Both the position numbers and the translations under genes were made by a program. This document shows positions 23,901 through 36,222 of a stretch of DNA of 64,000 bases, in pieces. Below the pieces are notes generated by a model. The model saw only the letters and a list, made by a program, of their open reading frames with translations. It did no database searches and was not told the origin of the DNA. The DNA comes from Cladochytrium replicatum (Eukaryota; Chytridiomycota; Chytridiomycetes; Cladochytriales; Cladochytriaceae): the NCBI GenBank assembly GCA_025526935.1, contig JAHLKD010000001.1:1240001-1304000 (forward strand), read 5' to 3'. The stretch's first letter is position 1, and each line of letters starts with the position of its first letter.

Positions 23901-26900
23901 TGTGGACGGCCGCCCGGAATTTGGCCCATGTGGTGGAAAATGTGAGTTGGAGACGTTGGAAGAGGGACGTCGGCGTGCTCATCCTCAGCATTGAGCTTCG
24001 GGGTTGCATCTGCAACATATGAATGTCCTTGCTGGTTCTTCGCGTCGGCGAAGACTTGTAAGGTCACCGACTCTATAATCTTGACCATTTGATTGCGCAA
24101 GCGAATCGGGGAATGGACTGGTACGAATAAGTAGATAAATTAATAATATTCGAATACTGTGTAATTCGCTCACCTCCAGATCCAGTATTCTTGCTAAACG
24201 CTGTTCTTGCGATCAGAAGATAGCCATCGTGCTTCAGAGGATGCACACGATGGACTGAAATGAACTACAGAAAGGTGAAGTTTAGAGCAAACCCACATAG
24301 AGACTTTGTACACACTTCGTTTTCGTGATGAACGTGAATTTCGGTGTAACCATCACGAGCCATCTTCGTATGCAAAACGTTGAGGGTACTCCTGGCTGAT
24401 AGAGCGATCAGACTAATGATCTGATGCCGCAGTCTCTAATATTTCGTTACCTGGAAGAATTCCTTCGTAACTGTCTGGGATACGGTACTTTCGCGTTTCA
24501 GTGACAACGTTCAACAATGTTGGGACAATCTCGTCATATCCTTTCACACTTCCAACTGCACAATTAGACATGCAAACCAAGGCCGCCTGAGGCAACGTGT
24601 CTTCCGCCGTTCTTTTCTGATGAGGTGTCTCGTTATCGTGCGTGCAGTCCATAAAGAGTGCATGCGGAGCCGAGCCTTTTACTTCAATGAATAAGTCTGG
24701 GGAAGCCTTGGAGTGGTGGTTCCCGTTCATAGAAGCATGGGGACGATGAATCCTGTGACCGAGTATTTCAAGAGGGATACTTTCTGGTGATATGGTCAGC
24801 GATCCTGATCATTGCAAAGTTAATACGTTAATCATAAGTAAACAAATAGTGGACAGAACTACACATACCGACTGGCTGACCACCTTGCCGATGTACCAAT
24901 CGACTCAGCTCGAACGAATCCCAAGCATTCATTGCCTCTCTAATCAGAGAATTAATGCCTAGGTTCGAAACGAAAAGGATGTCTTTCTCCTCGGAGCCAG
25001 TAAACAGCTCTGCAAACACATAGAGATCTGGTCGCACTGCCCGTCCGATGTCTAGTAAATACGACGCAACGTGAAGCGGGGTGGAGTGGCAATTGTCAAT
25101 CCGAAAACCGTGAAACAGTCGAGCCATCTTTCTAGTATATTCTGCCATATGCTCCCACAACCACGGATTGTCTTCCTATTTAATTAAGCTTGGTTAGCTG
25201 GAGAACATGTACTCATAACATTCGGACCAACCGGCATGTCCCCATATCGCAGCTTTACACAGTCACCCCATGCAATCACTTCGCGACGTACGTACGCCTT
25301 TGACTGTGGCCCTGCAAAGTTCATCAAAGGGTCCGCATTCCAGATCCACCCGTTGTTGGCTAATTTCATTTCGTCAGGGTGAAGGTTCGCGGTTCTTGAA
25401 TTTGACTCGAGTCGAGTGAAGTAAGTATCAACAAGAGGATCGCTGTTGACCAGCAATAATGAATTAATAAGAGATTTTTTGAAGCAGGAGATAATAAACA
25501 TACGATAAAGAAACTGGCCCAAGTTTCGGTCCATGATCTGAGACTCGAAGATAGCGAGCTCGGTGTGTTGTTTGCTCGACAATCGAAGAACTGTCGCTAT
25601 CGCATTCTTGATAGTATTCCAAGTTCATCTCGTTGATGAGCACATCGAAAGTACGCACAGCATCTTCCGTTTCCCACCCCTTTCCCCGCTGGTCTAGCAG
25701 CCTTGCAACAAAGGGAACGACCAACTCGGAAATTTTTAGGTGCTTCGAAAACCTTCCATCTTTTGGATCGACCACAGCATCCTTGCGCAAAATGCTCGCT
25801 TGACCCTTCAAACCCAGAGATTCCAAGTCGAGATTCGCATACTTTTGGCGATCACAGTCTGGGTTCCAATGCTTTCTGAACTCAAATGTCATATCTTGAA
25901 CATTTAAAACGTAGAACTCCCACAAACGAACTGCCGGCAGAATTTCATTGCGGAACTTGTCCATGGCACGAGTGAGATCCTCTTCACTCTTAAGTGTCGC
26001 GTTCAAGTGATATTTGGTCGAGAAGTGCGCCGAAAACTCCATGATTGCCTCGTCAACCTCGTAAGCGGGTCGAAGGTGTGGAGCAGTTCTGAGGTTGTAT
26101 CCTCCAAGACGACAATTTAGAAAAGAATAATAGATCTCAGTAGACATCTCTCACCAGCTTCTGGATGTTCCTCAAGCCATTTGCTATTGCAGGCCGTATG
26201 ATTCCATACAACGTCCGTTACACTCAAGATTCCAAACTCTTGATGAACCAACTCAATCTTGTCTCTCATCAAGTTGTGCTTCGTTTCTTCAGTCAGTTCA
26301 TGAGGTACAGCGTCGTATAGGTCATCAGAAATTCCAAGCTGGTCATAAATTGAGTATGGAGAGTTGGATGATCCACGAGTGTTTATAGGAGCAAAGTGAA
26401 CCTAGTTCAAAGTTAAATCAAGGCCATTCACAAATTTAAAGAAATGTAATCGAAGGTTTATATCATAATTACCATGTTGTAACCAGAGCTTGAGACACTA
26501 TTGAAGAAAAGATCCCAGCCATCAATTGTAGGCATCCATTTGGGTATCACTGTCAAGATTGTGATACCGTCCAAAGGTAAGAGGACTGTATCTTTCGTAT
26601 TTGTCGACTTCCTCTCGGCCTCCTTTGCAGTCTGCTGGAGTAGTTGCGTAGAGCTTACAACCCCAACTCCGCCAATGCTCTTGCGACGTTGAGGAGTTGT
26701 CGACCCCGGGTGCGGTGTCGGGAGAGGAGTGTAAGGAACATAGAGTCGTGGCTCAACGATGAAGCAGCCTCCTTCTGCACGTGCAGGTTCGTTCGTTGTC
26801 AAATCCGAATACTCAACATGATATTCGAACACTCCTGGTGTATCGATAACAATATCAGCAGAAAGATCCGAATAGAGGTCATTTTTGAAGCTAGAAAGCG

Positions 26901-27263
26901 TTTAATAAGAAAAGAGACGACTTCAGTTGGATTCATGCTTACTGAACGGAACGGAACGCTATTCGCTTGAACGTTTGTCTGAAACAGAAATCAACAACGG
27001 AAGATCAAAGGTTGGAGTTATTACCCATGATCAGGATAGTTCGTTTTCAAGATGGCATCCTTTGTTGCGATTGAGCCAGAGTCCAAGATCAATCGAAAGT
27101 GAAACGGTTTCCCATCAACAGGCGGAGGAAGGCGAATGAACTGTTTGAGTAGCATTACGCATTAGCGAAACACAGCAGAGAAGGCTCAACTATCAGTGGT
27201 TGCCTTCTTCTTTTCCTCCGGTGACCCGTTGTCACCAAGGCGGAGTCCTATGACAATTGGCAT
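20970..27263 (-). CDS. Glycogen debranching enzyme (Gdb1/AGL)
   Basis: A bifunctional cytosolic enzyme: 4-alpha-glucanotransferase and amylo-alpha-1,6-glucosidase, which removes branch points during glycogen breakdown. The start is [17 protein letters not shown] (ATG at 27263), then [20 protein letters not shown] in exon 2. The N-terminal GH13-type domain contains [20 protein letters not shown] (about 25060-25110), whose Asp is the expected nucleophile, and [12 protein letters not shown] with the acid/base Glu. The C-terminal glucosidase domain (about 21750-23120) contains [20 protein letters not shown] and [17 protein letters not shown]. The last exons read [20 protein letters not shown] and [20 protein letters not shown], ending LLHDLHIRR at 20970. 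The gene spans 6.3 kb with many introns, and both catalytic halves look complete. The next gene, CHS5, lies upstream in tandem. Confidence 0.93.
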
Positions 27264-27533
27264 CGATTAAGTGAGCTGAAACTGCTTCAAGTTTCCGAAA
27301 GGTAGTTGCAGAAAACTGGTATTAACGTATTTCGTGTTTTAGCCCCTTTTTCGCTTTGTGATCGATTCCGACCAGCGTTCAGCCCTGATGATTACGATGA
27401 TTTGAAGCTCAAGCCACCTGCGAACAGATCACAATTTGGGTCAAGATTTCACTTCTATTGTTTAAGCTGCCCGCATCGATCAAATATCTGTTTCCGAATC
27501 ATTATATTTCAAATGCAATTGTTCTCCCTCCAT

Positions 27534-28414
27534 TCATTTTTCTTGGCTGCCCTTAGCGGCGGGGTTGCTCACGTAGAAGGAATGAGCCGGTTGAATCTTC
27601 CCCTGTGCCTGACACGCTTTCAAAAACTCTGGGCTAACAACCGGGATGTTCCATTCCATAGCCTTTTCGTACTTCGGTCCTCTAGGAACTGTGCATACAA
27701 GATGAGTATTCTCCAATGTCAGCTCGTCAGTGTAGCTGGCTTTGATCTGCCCCACAATTTCGGTGAGTGCGTCTACGTCCTGGTCGTGTGTGAACTGGCC
27801 AAAGCACACGTTGATGCCGGTCAAGTTGTCCAACGCGTGTGTTTTTGCAGTGATGCGGTTCGATGTGAAATTTCCGGCAGACGTGCGTACGATAATCCAC
27901 ACTTCATATTCATGAGCGACTTCGAGCCCAGATAATTTAGCGGTCGTCGCGCCAGATGGAATGGTCAGGTTCAACTTCTGAGGGTGTCGATAGACCTCGA
28001 TTCCGCGCAAGTCTGCTTGGTGCAGCTTAAGCGGCTCCCACTGAATCGTAAGCGATGTCTGCGTGGCGGATTTCAGACTGATAACTGGAGGCTCTGGCAA
28101 GTGGCTGTAAGTATTATAGATCTCTTCCTGGAGAATCGCGAACTCGTCGCGCTGCCGGCGCTCTTCCTCCACATTACGCTCAATCGTAATGCTGACAATA
28201 GATCCCGTAGTAACTCCGTCCTGGATCAGGCGAAATTGCAAGCCAAATGTTTAGAGAAGGCTGTTAATAAACGGAGCGCTCGTTATTCGCCAAACAAGGT
28301 TCATACAGGTAATATGGTTGCGGGAAACTCGATGAGATGGTGGTCCGGCGACAGTAAGATTGCCATTCCTGCATCGACCTTTCCGACGGTGAACTGAACT
28401 CCAACACACTCCAT
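27534..28414 (-). CDS. CHS5: Exomer subunit CHS5 (FN3-BRCT core)
   Basis: Chs5 is the scaffold of exomer, which carries chitin synthase and other cargo from the trans-Golgi to the plasma membrane in fungi. Exon 1 reads [20 protein letters not shown] and [13 protein letters not shown] short intron (GTATGA to CAG near 28221) joins it to [20 protein letters not shown], exactly as expected for the Chs5 N-terminal domain. Next come an FN3 domain ([39 protein letters not shown]) and a BRCT domain ([40 protein letters not shown]). The protein ends after about 260 residues, near the end of the BRCT domain. Yeast Chs5 is much longer, with a Lys/Glu-rich tail that is missing here. Confidence 0.9.
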
Positions 28415-28427
28415 TGTACCAAACGTT

Positions 28428-28434
28428 GTGGCTT
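28428..28434 (-). promoter_or_regulatory. AAGCCAC element upstream of CHS5
   Basis: AAGCCAC on the CHS5 coding strand, 14 bases before the ATG at 28414. It matches the element seen in four divergent gaps of the window. Function is inferred. Confidence 0.35.
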
Positions 28435-28645
28435 GGTCCATATTGTTGCTCTGCTAAGTCGACCACCCCCACCAGCAGCAGGTCGTGGGATGCATTGCAG
28501 GAAAACCTGCCAAAGTCACTGCAGGCTGAGAGGATAGGTGTCAGCGCACTTCCTGCCTGGTTATCGTCGGCTGCATGTGAGGGCAGCATTGTTGAACGAA
28601 TTTCGAAGAGTGCTAAATCAGACTGTTGCTCAGTTGCATCAGGGA

Positions 28646-29106
28646 TCATTCCTTCTCTTCGTTCACTTCCAGGCTGGCGAAATTTACTGGTGACTGTGGC
28701 TGCACTGGCATTTTCGCCGGAACAGGGTTGGCCACACATTGACTTGATGGTTGATTTTGATCGTGCCGCTTTCGTTCAGGTACATGATCACGCAAGATGA
28801 GGATAATGGCCCCTCCACAGCAACAGGTTGCTAAAATGAACATTCCATCAAGTGCGTCCATTCTCACACTCTTCGGTTATTGTTTAGTATGGGGTGATTC
28901 TTATCTTTCCTTGTTTGCACATACGGCGGTAAAATCAAGACGGTTCGGACCCATTGCTTTGTCTGCCTCTGTGATAACCTCGACTGCAATACACGGAAGA
29001 GAATGGGTGGATGGGTTTCTTTAGCATTGTGCTTAAGTATGGATGAATTCAAAACCAGTGTTTCGTTCGTTGAAGAATCACACGCTGGAATATCAACCAC
29101 CGCCAT
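28646..29106 (-). CDS. Small single-pass membrane protein, unidentified
   Basis: The ATG at 29106 begins MAVVDIPACDSSTNETLVLN, a Ser/Thr/Asn-rich stretch. Splicing out a short intron (GTATGT donor, branch-like CATACTAAAC, acceptor near 28872) joins it to RMDALDGMFILATCCCGGAI, a hydrophobic span with a Cys triplet. A basic and then Pro/Gln-rich tail follows, ending VNEEKE at 28646. This suggests one transmembrane helix. A further intron in the first exon is possible. The start lies only about 25 bases downstream of the SARNP stop on the same strand. I do not recognise the family. Confidence 0.4.
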
Positions 29107-29131
29107 ATATACATCACTTCCACATAATAAG

Positions 29132-30152
29132 TCAAGCTTCGGTTTTGGTACGCTTGTCGACAGAATCAGCCTTTACAACCAGATAAGAAATCCACAAAGC
29201 TTTGACTCATGCAAAGAGAACATACCAAGTTAAACTTCTCTAGACGCTTTCGCTTCTTCTCCTCAAGTTCAATGTCGCTCAGCTCTAACAAAGAAGCTCG
29301 AGTACGTGCAGTCGCCAAAATAAATTTGAAACCTACTCTTGCTCGCGGTCTCACTTAGACCACCAAACTTTTCTTGCCTTTTTCGCAAAACCTCTGGATC
29401 GACCTAATTGATCATCAGTTATTATTTCGATGTAAACCACAATAAACGGGCAATCACTACCTTCGTAGTTATTGCGGGCTTCTTTTCCGCATTTGCAGTG
29501 TATCCAGTAGACTCTTTCGCGCTAGTGCCAACCTTTTCACGACGTTGGGAAACTTTTTCATCGCTTTTGGGATCCAGGCCAAATTTCGCACGACGTTCGG
29601 CTGCTTTGTCGGAGCTCTGATTCGAACAAGCTACTCCCACGTTGATTGTGGTATTGAATCGCTGTTGTCTAATCTTCAAACGTTCCTCCGCACTCAATCC
29701 AGAAACAGCTATACCATCTACAACAGCGATCGTCTCTGCTTTTGCGCTCAGTGGTGCAGACACGGCATCAGGAGCTACTCCGTTTCCATTGTGCGGCACG
29801 GATTTCGAGAGATTTGACACAGGCGCAGTGATGTTGACAGGTGTGTTTGTTGGTGTTCCGGCACCTAGTTTTACAAGTGTCGCAGGTACGTTCAGCTTAT
29901 TCGGCGCCACCTGAGTCGCTGCTTCAGGTGCGGCAGAGCTGGGTTCAACCTCCACTGCTTCCCCCAGTGATTCGCTGTCGAGGTGGTCTTGAAGTCGGCG
30001 AATCAGCTCTTCCTTCTTCCCGCCAGTCGACAAGCCGACCTTCTTCAATTCTAAATATTGAGATAATCAAAATCAATCGGGCTTGTCTCAGGCCAGAGAC
30101 TTCGGCTACCTTGTCTCAGCGCAACAACCGAAAGCTTTGTCAGGTCGGTCAT
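29132..30152 (-). CDS. SAP-domain RNA-binding protein SARNP/Tho1
   Basis: SARNP (CIP29) in animals and Tho1 in yeast bind DNA and RNA and join TREX during mRNA export. Exon 1 reads MTDLTKLSVVALRQ from the ATG at 30152. The GTAGCC-to-TTTAG intron leads into ELKKVGLSTGGKKEELIRRL, completing a canonical SAP domain. A Pro/Ala/Val-rich linker follows, then the Tho1-type RNA-binding segments LSAEERLKIRQQRF, AERRAKFGL, PEVLRKRQEKFG and KKRKRLEKFNL. The last exon encodes ADSVDKRTKTEA before the TGA at 29132-29134. Four introns were resolved from splice sites with consistent phase. It lies head to head with NUP107. Confidence 0.85.
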
Positions 30153-30200
30153 TTTGGATCGTCCGTCGACCAAGCCACGGCCGAAAACCACGTCGTTGAG
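30153..30200. promoter_or_regulatory. 48-bp divergent promoter, SARNP/NUP107, with AAGCCAC
   Basis: The start codons are 48 bases apart. AAGCCACGG lies at 30172-30180. Shared promoter function is inferred from spacing. Confidence 0.5.
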
Positions 30201-33200
30201 ATGCAAGTGAGGTCGCTGCAAGGTAGAGCGGGATCAAGGCTAATTGTGCAAATTGCTGATGCTGGGACTGGTTTATACAGGAGAGATTTACAATGTCGCC
30301 GAAGAATGTGACGAATTTGCGGGATTGTGGACAAACATGGGCGAAAACATTTGGGAAACAGATGGCCTACTCTCGCAGTTCGAAAGCTATGCCCGTGGCA
30401 GGTACGCTGATGGCTTTAAATGTTCTGAGCAAGATTAAGAAAAATCTCTTCCAGAGCTGAACAGATCAGGGAAGAGTACAGCTACGGCACTCAATCCAAC
30501 GATGCAGAAAACTGGGAGCTAGAGGCGAATACGTGGAGTCTCGTATACCGCCTGCTTGGGTAGCTTCAAAACGTTTGAAAGAGATGTGGTCAAGATCTAA
30601 ACTCTGGACAATCAGGGCTCGCTTGTTCGACGCAGACTTGGATGAATCAAAAGTCACGCATCCCTACGCTTCCGACCTTTTCCTCGTCTCCAAGCGCTTC
30701 AACCAAAACATATTCGTTAAAGAGGCAGAGGTCCGGAAAAAAGACTCGTTGTTGAGCACTCCAACTTACATTTCCCTAGATTGTCAGAGAATGGCTTGAG
30801 GCAACCGCACCAGAGTACTATCCTGCTGAAATCCAGGCTGGGTACATGGAATTTACGGTGCGGCAGATGGAACGGGGTGCCAACATCCACCGATCATTGA
30901 AAGGGGAGGAGATTATCACTTCATTGGATCCCGACGCTCCGACCCGTCAATCTAGAAAAATTGCAGAGGAGGATCAAGTTAGTGCTAAATTCCGATTATT
31001 TTCAGGCACAGGAACTAATTGTCATGTAGAATTACGAGCGCGCTCTGAACCAAACCATCTTTGACTACATACGTCGTGGTAATCTGGATGGAGCGCTGGA
31101 TCTGTGTGAAAAAAGCAAGCAGCCGTGGAAAGCAGCCAGTTTGCGCGGTCGCTTTTTGTTTTCTGACGGCGAAATGGGTATGTAAATTTATCTATACATG
31201 ATGCTTCAACTTGGCTCATATATTCGGTCGATTGAAGACAACAACGATGAAAATGGCACGGTCGGCGGAAATGTGAATAGAGAGTTATGGCGATTCACTT
31301 GCTACCAGATGGCGCGAGAAGTAGAACATCAAATGGGTGTTCCCCTTTGCAGTCAAACCTAATTAACATAATAGGAATCGTTTGACCCTTACGAACGTGC
31401 TGTATATGCTCTCTTCGCGGGAGACCTTGAAAATGTGAGTTTCACCAAGCACAAGTTCATTTCATGGTACTAAGAAAGTTCTATTTAGGCAAAAGTTGCG
31501 TGCAAGTCATGGGAGGACCACTTATGGGCCAATTATTTTGTTATGATGGATGCAGACTTTGGGAGAGTAAGGAAATCAACATGAAATTTTGGTTACTAAT
31601 ACTGATGTTTCTCTCCCAAAAAGGATCTGCAAGCCAAACCGGTGTACTTTCACAGCGATGACGTTGTCCCTGCGACACTACCGACCAGTGCGAGAACTCC
31701 AGATCAAATTTTGGACTCCCTTTTCATGAGCGAGAACAAGGATCTCGCGTAAGTAGGGGTTCGAGATTCCTTTACCTGAATTACTTTACTCAAAACCAAA
31801 AAAAATAGTGATGCAGCATCGTCTCCTTTCCGCATTATGCAAGCCAGGATTATCCTCGGCCAGATGGAGGAAATCCTGCGTGGTTTGAAAACTCAGATCG
31901 ACATGGCGAACGCGGGAATACAAGTACCCAGGTATGTAGGCCACATATCTTTATGGAGGCTTATCCCCACCTTTCCTTTCACAGTATTGGGAATTTTCCG
32001 CAGATTTTGCGGTTCTTGACTCACCTTGTGCTCGTCCTCCGGAAGAGTGGTTACTTGCTCAACTCCGAATACGCCGACTTCATCATTCGAAGTTATGTCG
32101 ACTTTTTGATTGCTGCAAAGAAGGTACTTTCAAACACAAATGTGCTGTCAAAGGGCTCGACATGAAACGCGTTCCTTTTCAGGGAACGATTATTGCGTTG
32201 TACGCGGCGGCACTTCCCGCGCACATGCAAGTCGACAGCTACGCCAGATTCTTGACACGTACGTCTGAAATACGGGTTTTTTTACGTCAATGGTTTTGAC
32301 ACTCTGAGTTAGTCATGGATGATGAGATGCTGGTCCGATGGGAGTATTTAAAGCTTGCCGGCACGCACGGAGTGGATGTACACATGGTTGCGAGACGGAC
32401 AGTGCAACTTGCTATTTCCTCCCTACGGGTAAAAACCTGCAACGGTGTTACAGCTTTCAAATCTTCTTGACATTACTGCGATATCAGGACGAAGGACCAT
32501 TGCCGAACGCACGCGACGTTGTTTTCACAAAGCTCAACGATTTGGTTACCTCTGAGGAAGAACAGCTGATCCGGGTTCTAGAGTGGCTGATATACGAGCC
32601 GTCCCAGTCGCTTGACGCGTTAATTTGCAGCAACACACTCGTCCGGCGTTTTCTAGGTTTGTGAAACTTGCCTGAACATTGGAGATGATAGTTTTAAAAC
32701 ATTTGGAAATCAGTTAGGGGCCGGTATCATGCCGCGATTGCAGTGTTGAAGAAGATTCCGAACAACTTGATTTCTCCCGAATGGAAGGCGATGACGCTTA
32801 AAGATTTCAAGGTTGACAATGAAACCGACCCTCGCTCACGGTCGATTGCCACGTCCGTGCGGGAGCATGCAACATACCGGTCGCTGCTTGAATGCTTGGG
32901 GGCATACAATCTGTGGATATCCCTCTATGCGAAGAGTACCACCATGAGCAAGTATGTGGCGCGGTAAAACAATTGAGCGAACCTCTAAACATTGCTTGGG
33001 TAGCTCGAATGTCTCAGCCAAAGAGCGTCAAGATTGGACCAGCAAACTCATCGTGAGTACATTTCGAAACGTTTATGGTAGGTGATAAAACTAAATTTGA
33101 GAAAGGATTCGACAACGAGAGTTGAGTCTGCACTCCGGGAGATGGCTCAAAGTGGTTGGAATGTGGATGCTGAAGAGATTTCGACCGAATTTGGAACGGA

Positions 33201-33648
33201 AAATGAACCCGAGGATGGTAGATAGCAGCTTTGGCATTTGAAGAAGTTAAGTTCATTTCTTTGCTACCGGCAGTGACGAGGAATCAGGAAGTTGGTATGC
33301 TTCGGCTGATCTATCTGTCTGAAATGCTATTCTGGCTCCATCAAATACTTTTCAGTACTCGTGACATCATCAGAGGGTAAGCTGACAATGTCTTGGCGCA
33401 ATGTGATGTTTCGCTGATGCATTTGAATCAGCAATCTGGAGAAGTCTATTCGACTAGCGGACTTTGTAGCAGTTGACAACACAGACCTGCTTGACGTTTT
33501 GGACAAATCCGGACGATTGCCAGACTTTTTGAACCTTATGAGAGTGTCTGGAGTAGAATGCCTGCGTCAACCCGCTGCTGGCGGATTCCCATGGATCTCA
33601 AACCCGCCGACACTTCCCAAACCAAAACCAGCCGTGTTTCCCCTATAA
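30201..33648 (+). CDS. NUP107: Nucleoporin NUP107/Nup84
   Basis: A scaffold nucleoporin of the Y complex (Nup84/Nup107), which binds its partner through the C-terminal helical domain. Exon 1 is the very short MQVRSLQ (ATG 30201). A phase-1 intron (GTAGAG to ACAG) leads to GEIYNVAEECDEFAGLWTN. Next come EANTWSLVYRLLG, then VREWLEATAPEYYPAEIQAG and the diagnostic block TIFDYIRRGNLDGALDLCEK followed by SKQPWKAASLRGRFLF (about 31050-31150). Many small helical exons follow. The last exon reads FLNLMRVSGVECLRQPAAGG and ends at the TAA 33646-33648. At least ten introns are needed, so internal junctions are approximate. It is convergent with CHCHD2, 96 bases away. Confidence 0.85.
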
Positions 33649-33744
33649 CTTCCAAAGACTTATTGGAGAAGTGTGGGCATCCGATCAAACTTGTATTTAA
33701 TCAACCCAAGAAACAAATATTAAATTCCAACACATTCATATTCG

Positions 33745-34353
33745 CTAGTATTGTGCACCGAAGCTGGCCTTGCACGCCTTCAAAGCCTCCATGTAGTACT
33801 GGCATGGGGTGATGTCGGCCGAGTTCTGCTCCAAGCACCTCATGAGCGCGTTCTGGTCAGCCTGGCAGGCCTGACCCATCTGCATTGGTTGGCCAGCTGG
33901 TGCTGGAGGTGGTGCGACAGTCTGGGGTTGGGCATTGGATCCGCCGGAGAACAAACCGCTGAGCCCAGCACCAATGGTGTGACCCTGAAATTTAATGAGA
34001 AATCAAATGGGTATGTTGTGCAGATCTACTTCCACATACCACTGCGCTACCAACCGCGACACCAGCGGCTGTTGACGCCATCTGACCGAAAAGACTCTGA
34101 AAACAAACGTAAACACGCTGATTAGTCGCCATGAAATTGTCGTCGAGTTGGGTGCTTACGGGTTGCTGTGGTGCAGCTGGAGGAGGGTGAGCCACCGACT
34201 GCTGGGGTTGAGCCACGGGCACCTGGCGAGCAGGGGCCGGGCGGGAAGGAGCGGGCTGGCTGCGGCGAGACTAGACCCATACATTTGCGATTTCTGGTTA
34301 GCATTCATTCATCGGGTTCGAATCTCCCCACTGCATAATACCTGGCGAGGCAT
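33745..34353 (-). CDS. CHCH-domain mitochondrial protein CHCHD2/MIX17
   Basis: Small twin CX9C protein of the mitochondrial intermembrane space (yeast Mix17, human CHCHD2/CHCHD10), linked to respiratory function and cristae. It is built from small exons: MPRQ (ATG 34353), then a Pro/Gln/Arg-rich segment (PAPSRPAPARQVPVAQPQQS), then SLFGQMASTAAGVAVGSAV, then GHTIGAGLSGLFSGG. The CHCH domain follows with CQADQNALMRC and CQYYMEALKAC, each C-x9-C. It ends KASFGAQY at 33745. The Gly/Ala-rich hydrophobic middle is typical of the family, and the basic N-terminus could act as a presequence. Confidence 0.92.
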
Positions 34354-34483
34354 GTTTTCTAACCTGGGTCGGTGGACACGTGACTCTCGTGCCCCACTGA
34401 AAATATCTGGTAATTTATTTGAAGTTACACCCCACTCTGATCCGTGATCTCACGAATGCATTTGCTGATGCATGTATTGAGAA

Positions 34484-36188
<1,705 letters not shown>

Positions 36189-36222
36189 TTTGCGGTCCCT
36201 TTCTGTGGCTTAAACAACCAGT
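36189..36222. promoter_or_regulatory. 34-bp divergent promoter, SRP54/Munc13, with GTGGCTT
   Basis: Only 34 bases separate the start codons. GTGGCTT at 36205-36211 is the reverse complement of AAGCCAC. Shared promoter function is inferred. Confidence 0.5.

Noticed and set aside
27306-27935. 209-codon plus-strand frame
   Set aside because: Mostly antisense to the CHS5 FN3-BRCT exon and starts in GDE upstream DNA.
28414-28800. 128-codon plus-strand frame
   Set aside because: No motif, non-ATG start, and antisense to the better-supported small membrane protein.
34300-34345. Possible tRNA (GGTTCGAATC box)
   Set aside because: The flanking bases do not form a T stem, and no acceptor or anticodon arms pair. 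It lies in a CHCHD2 intron.
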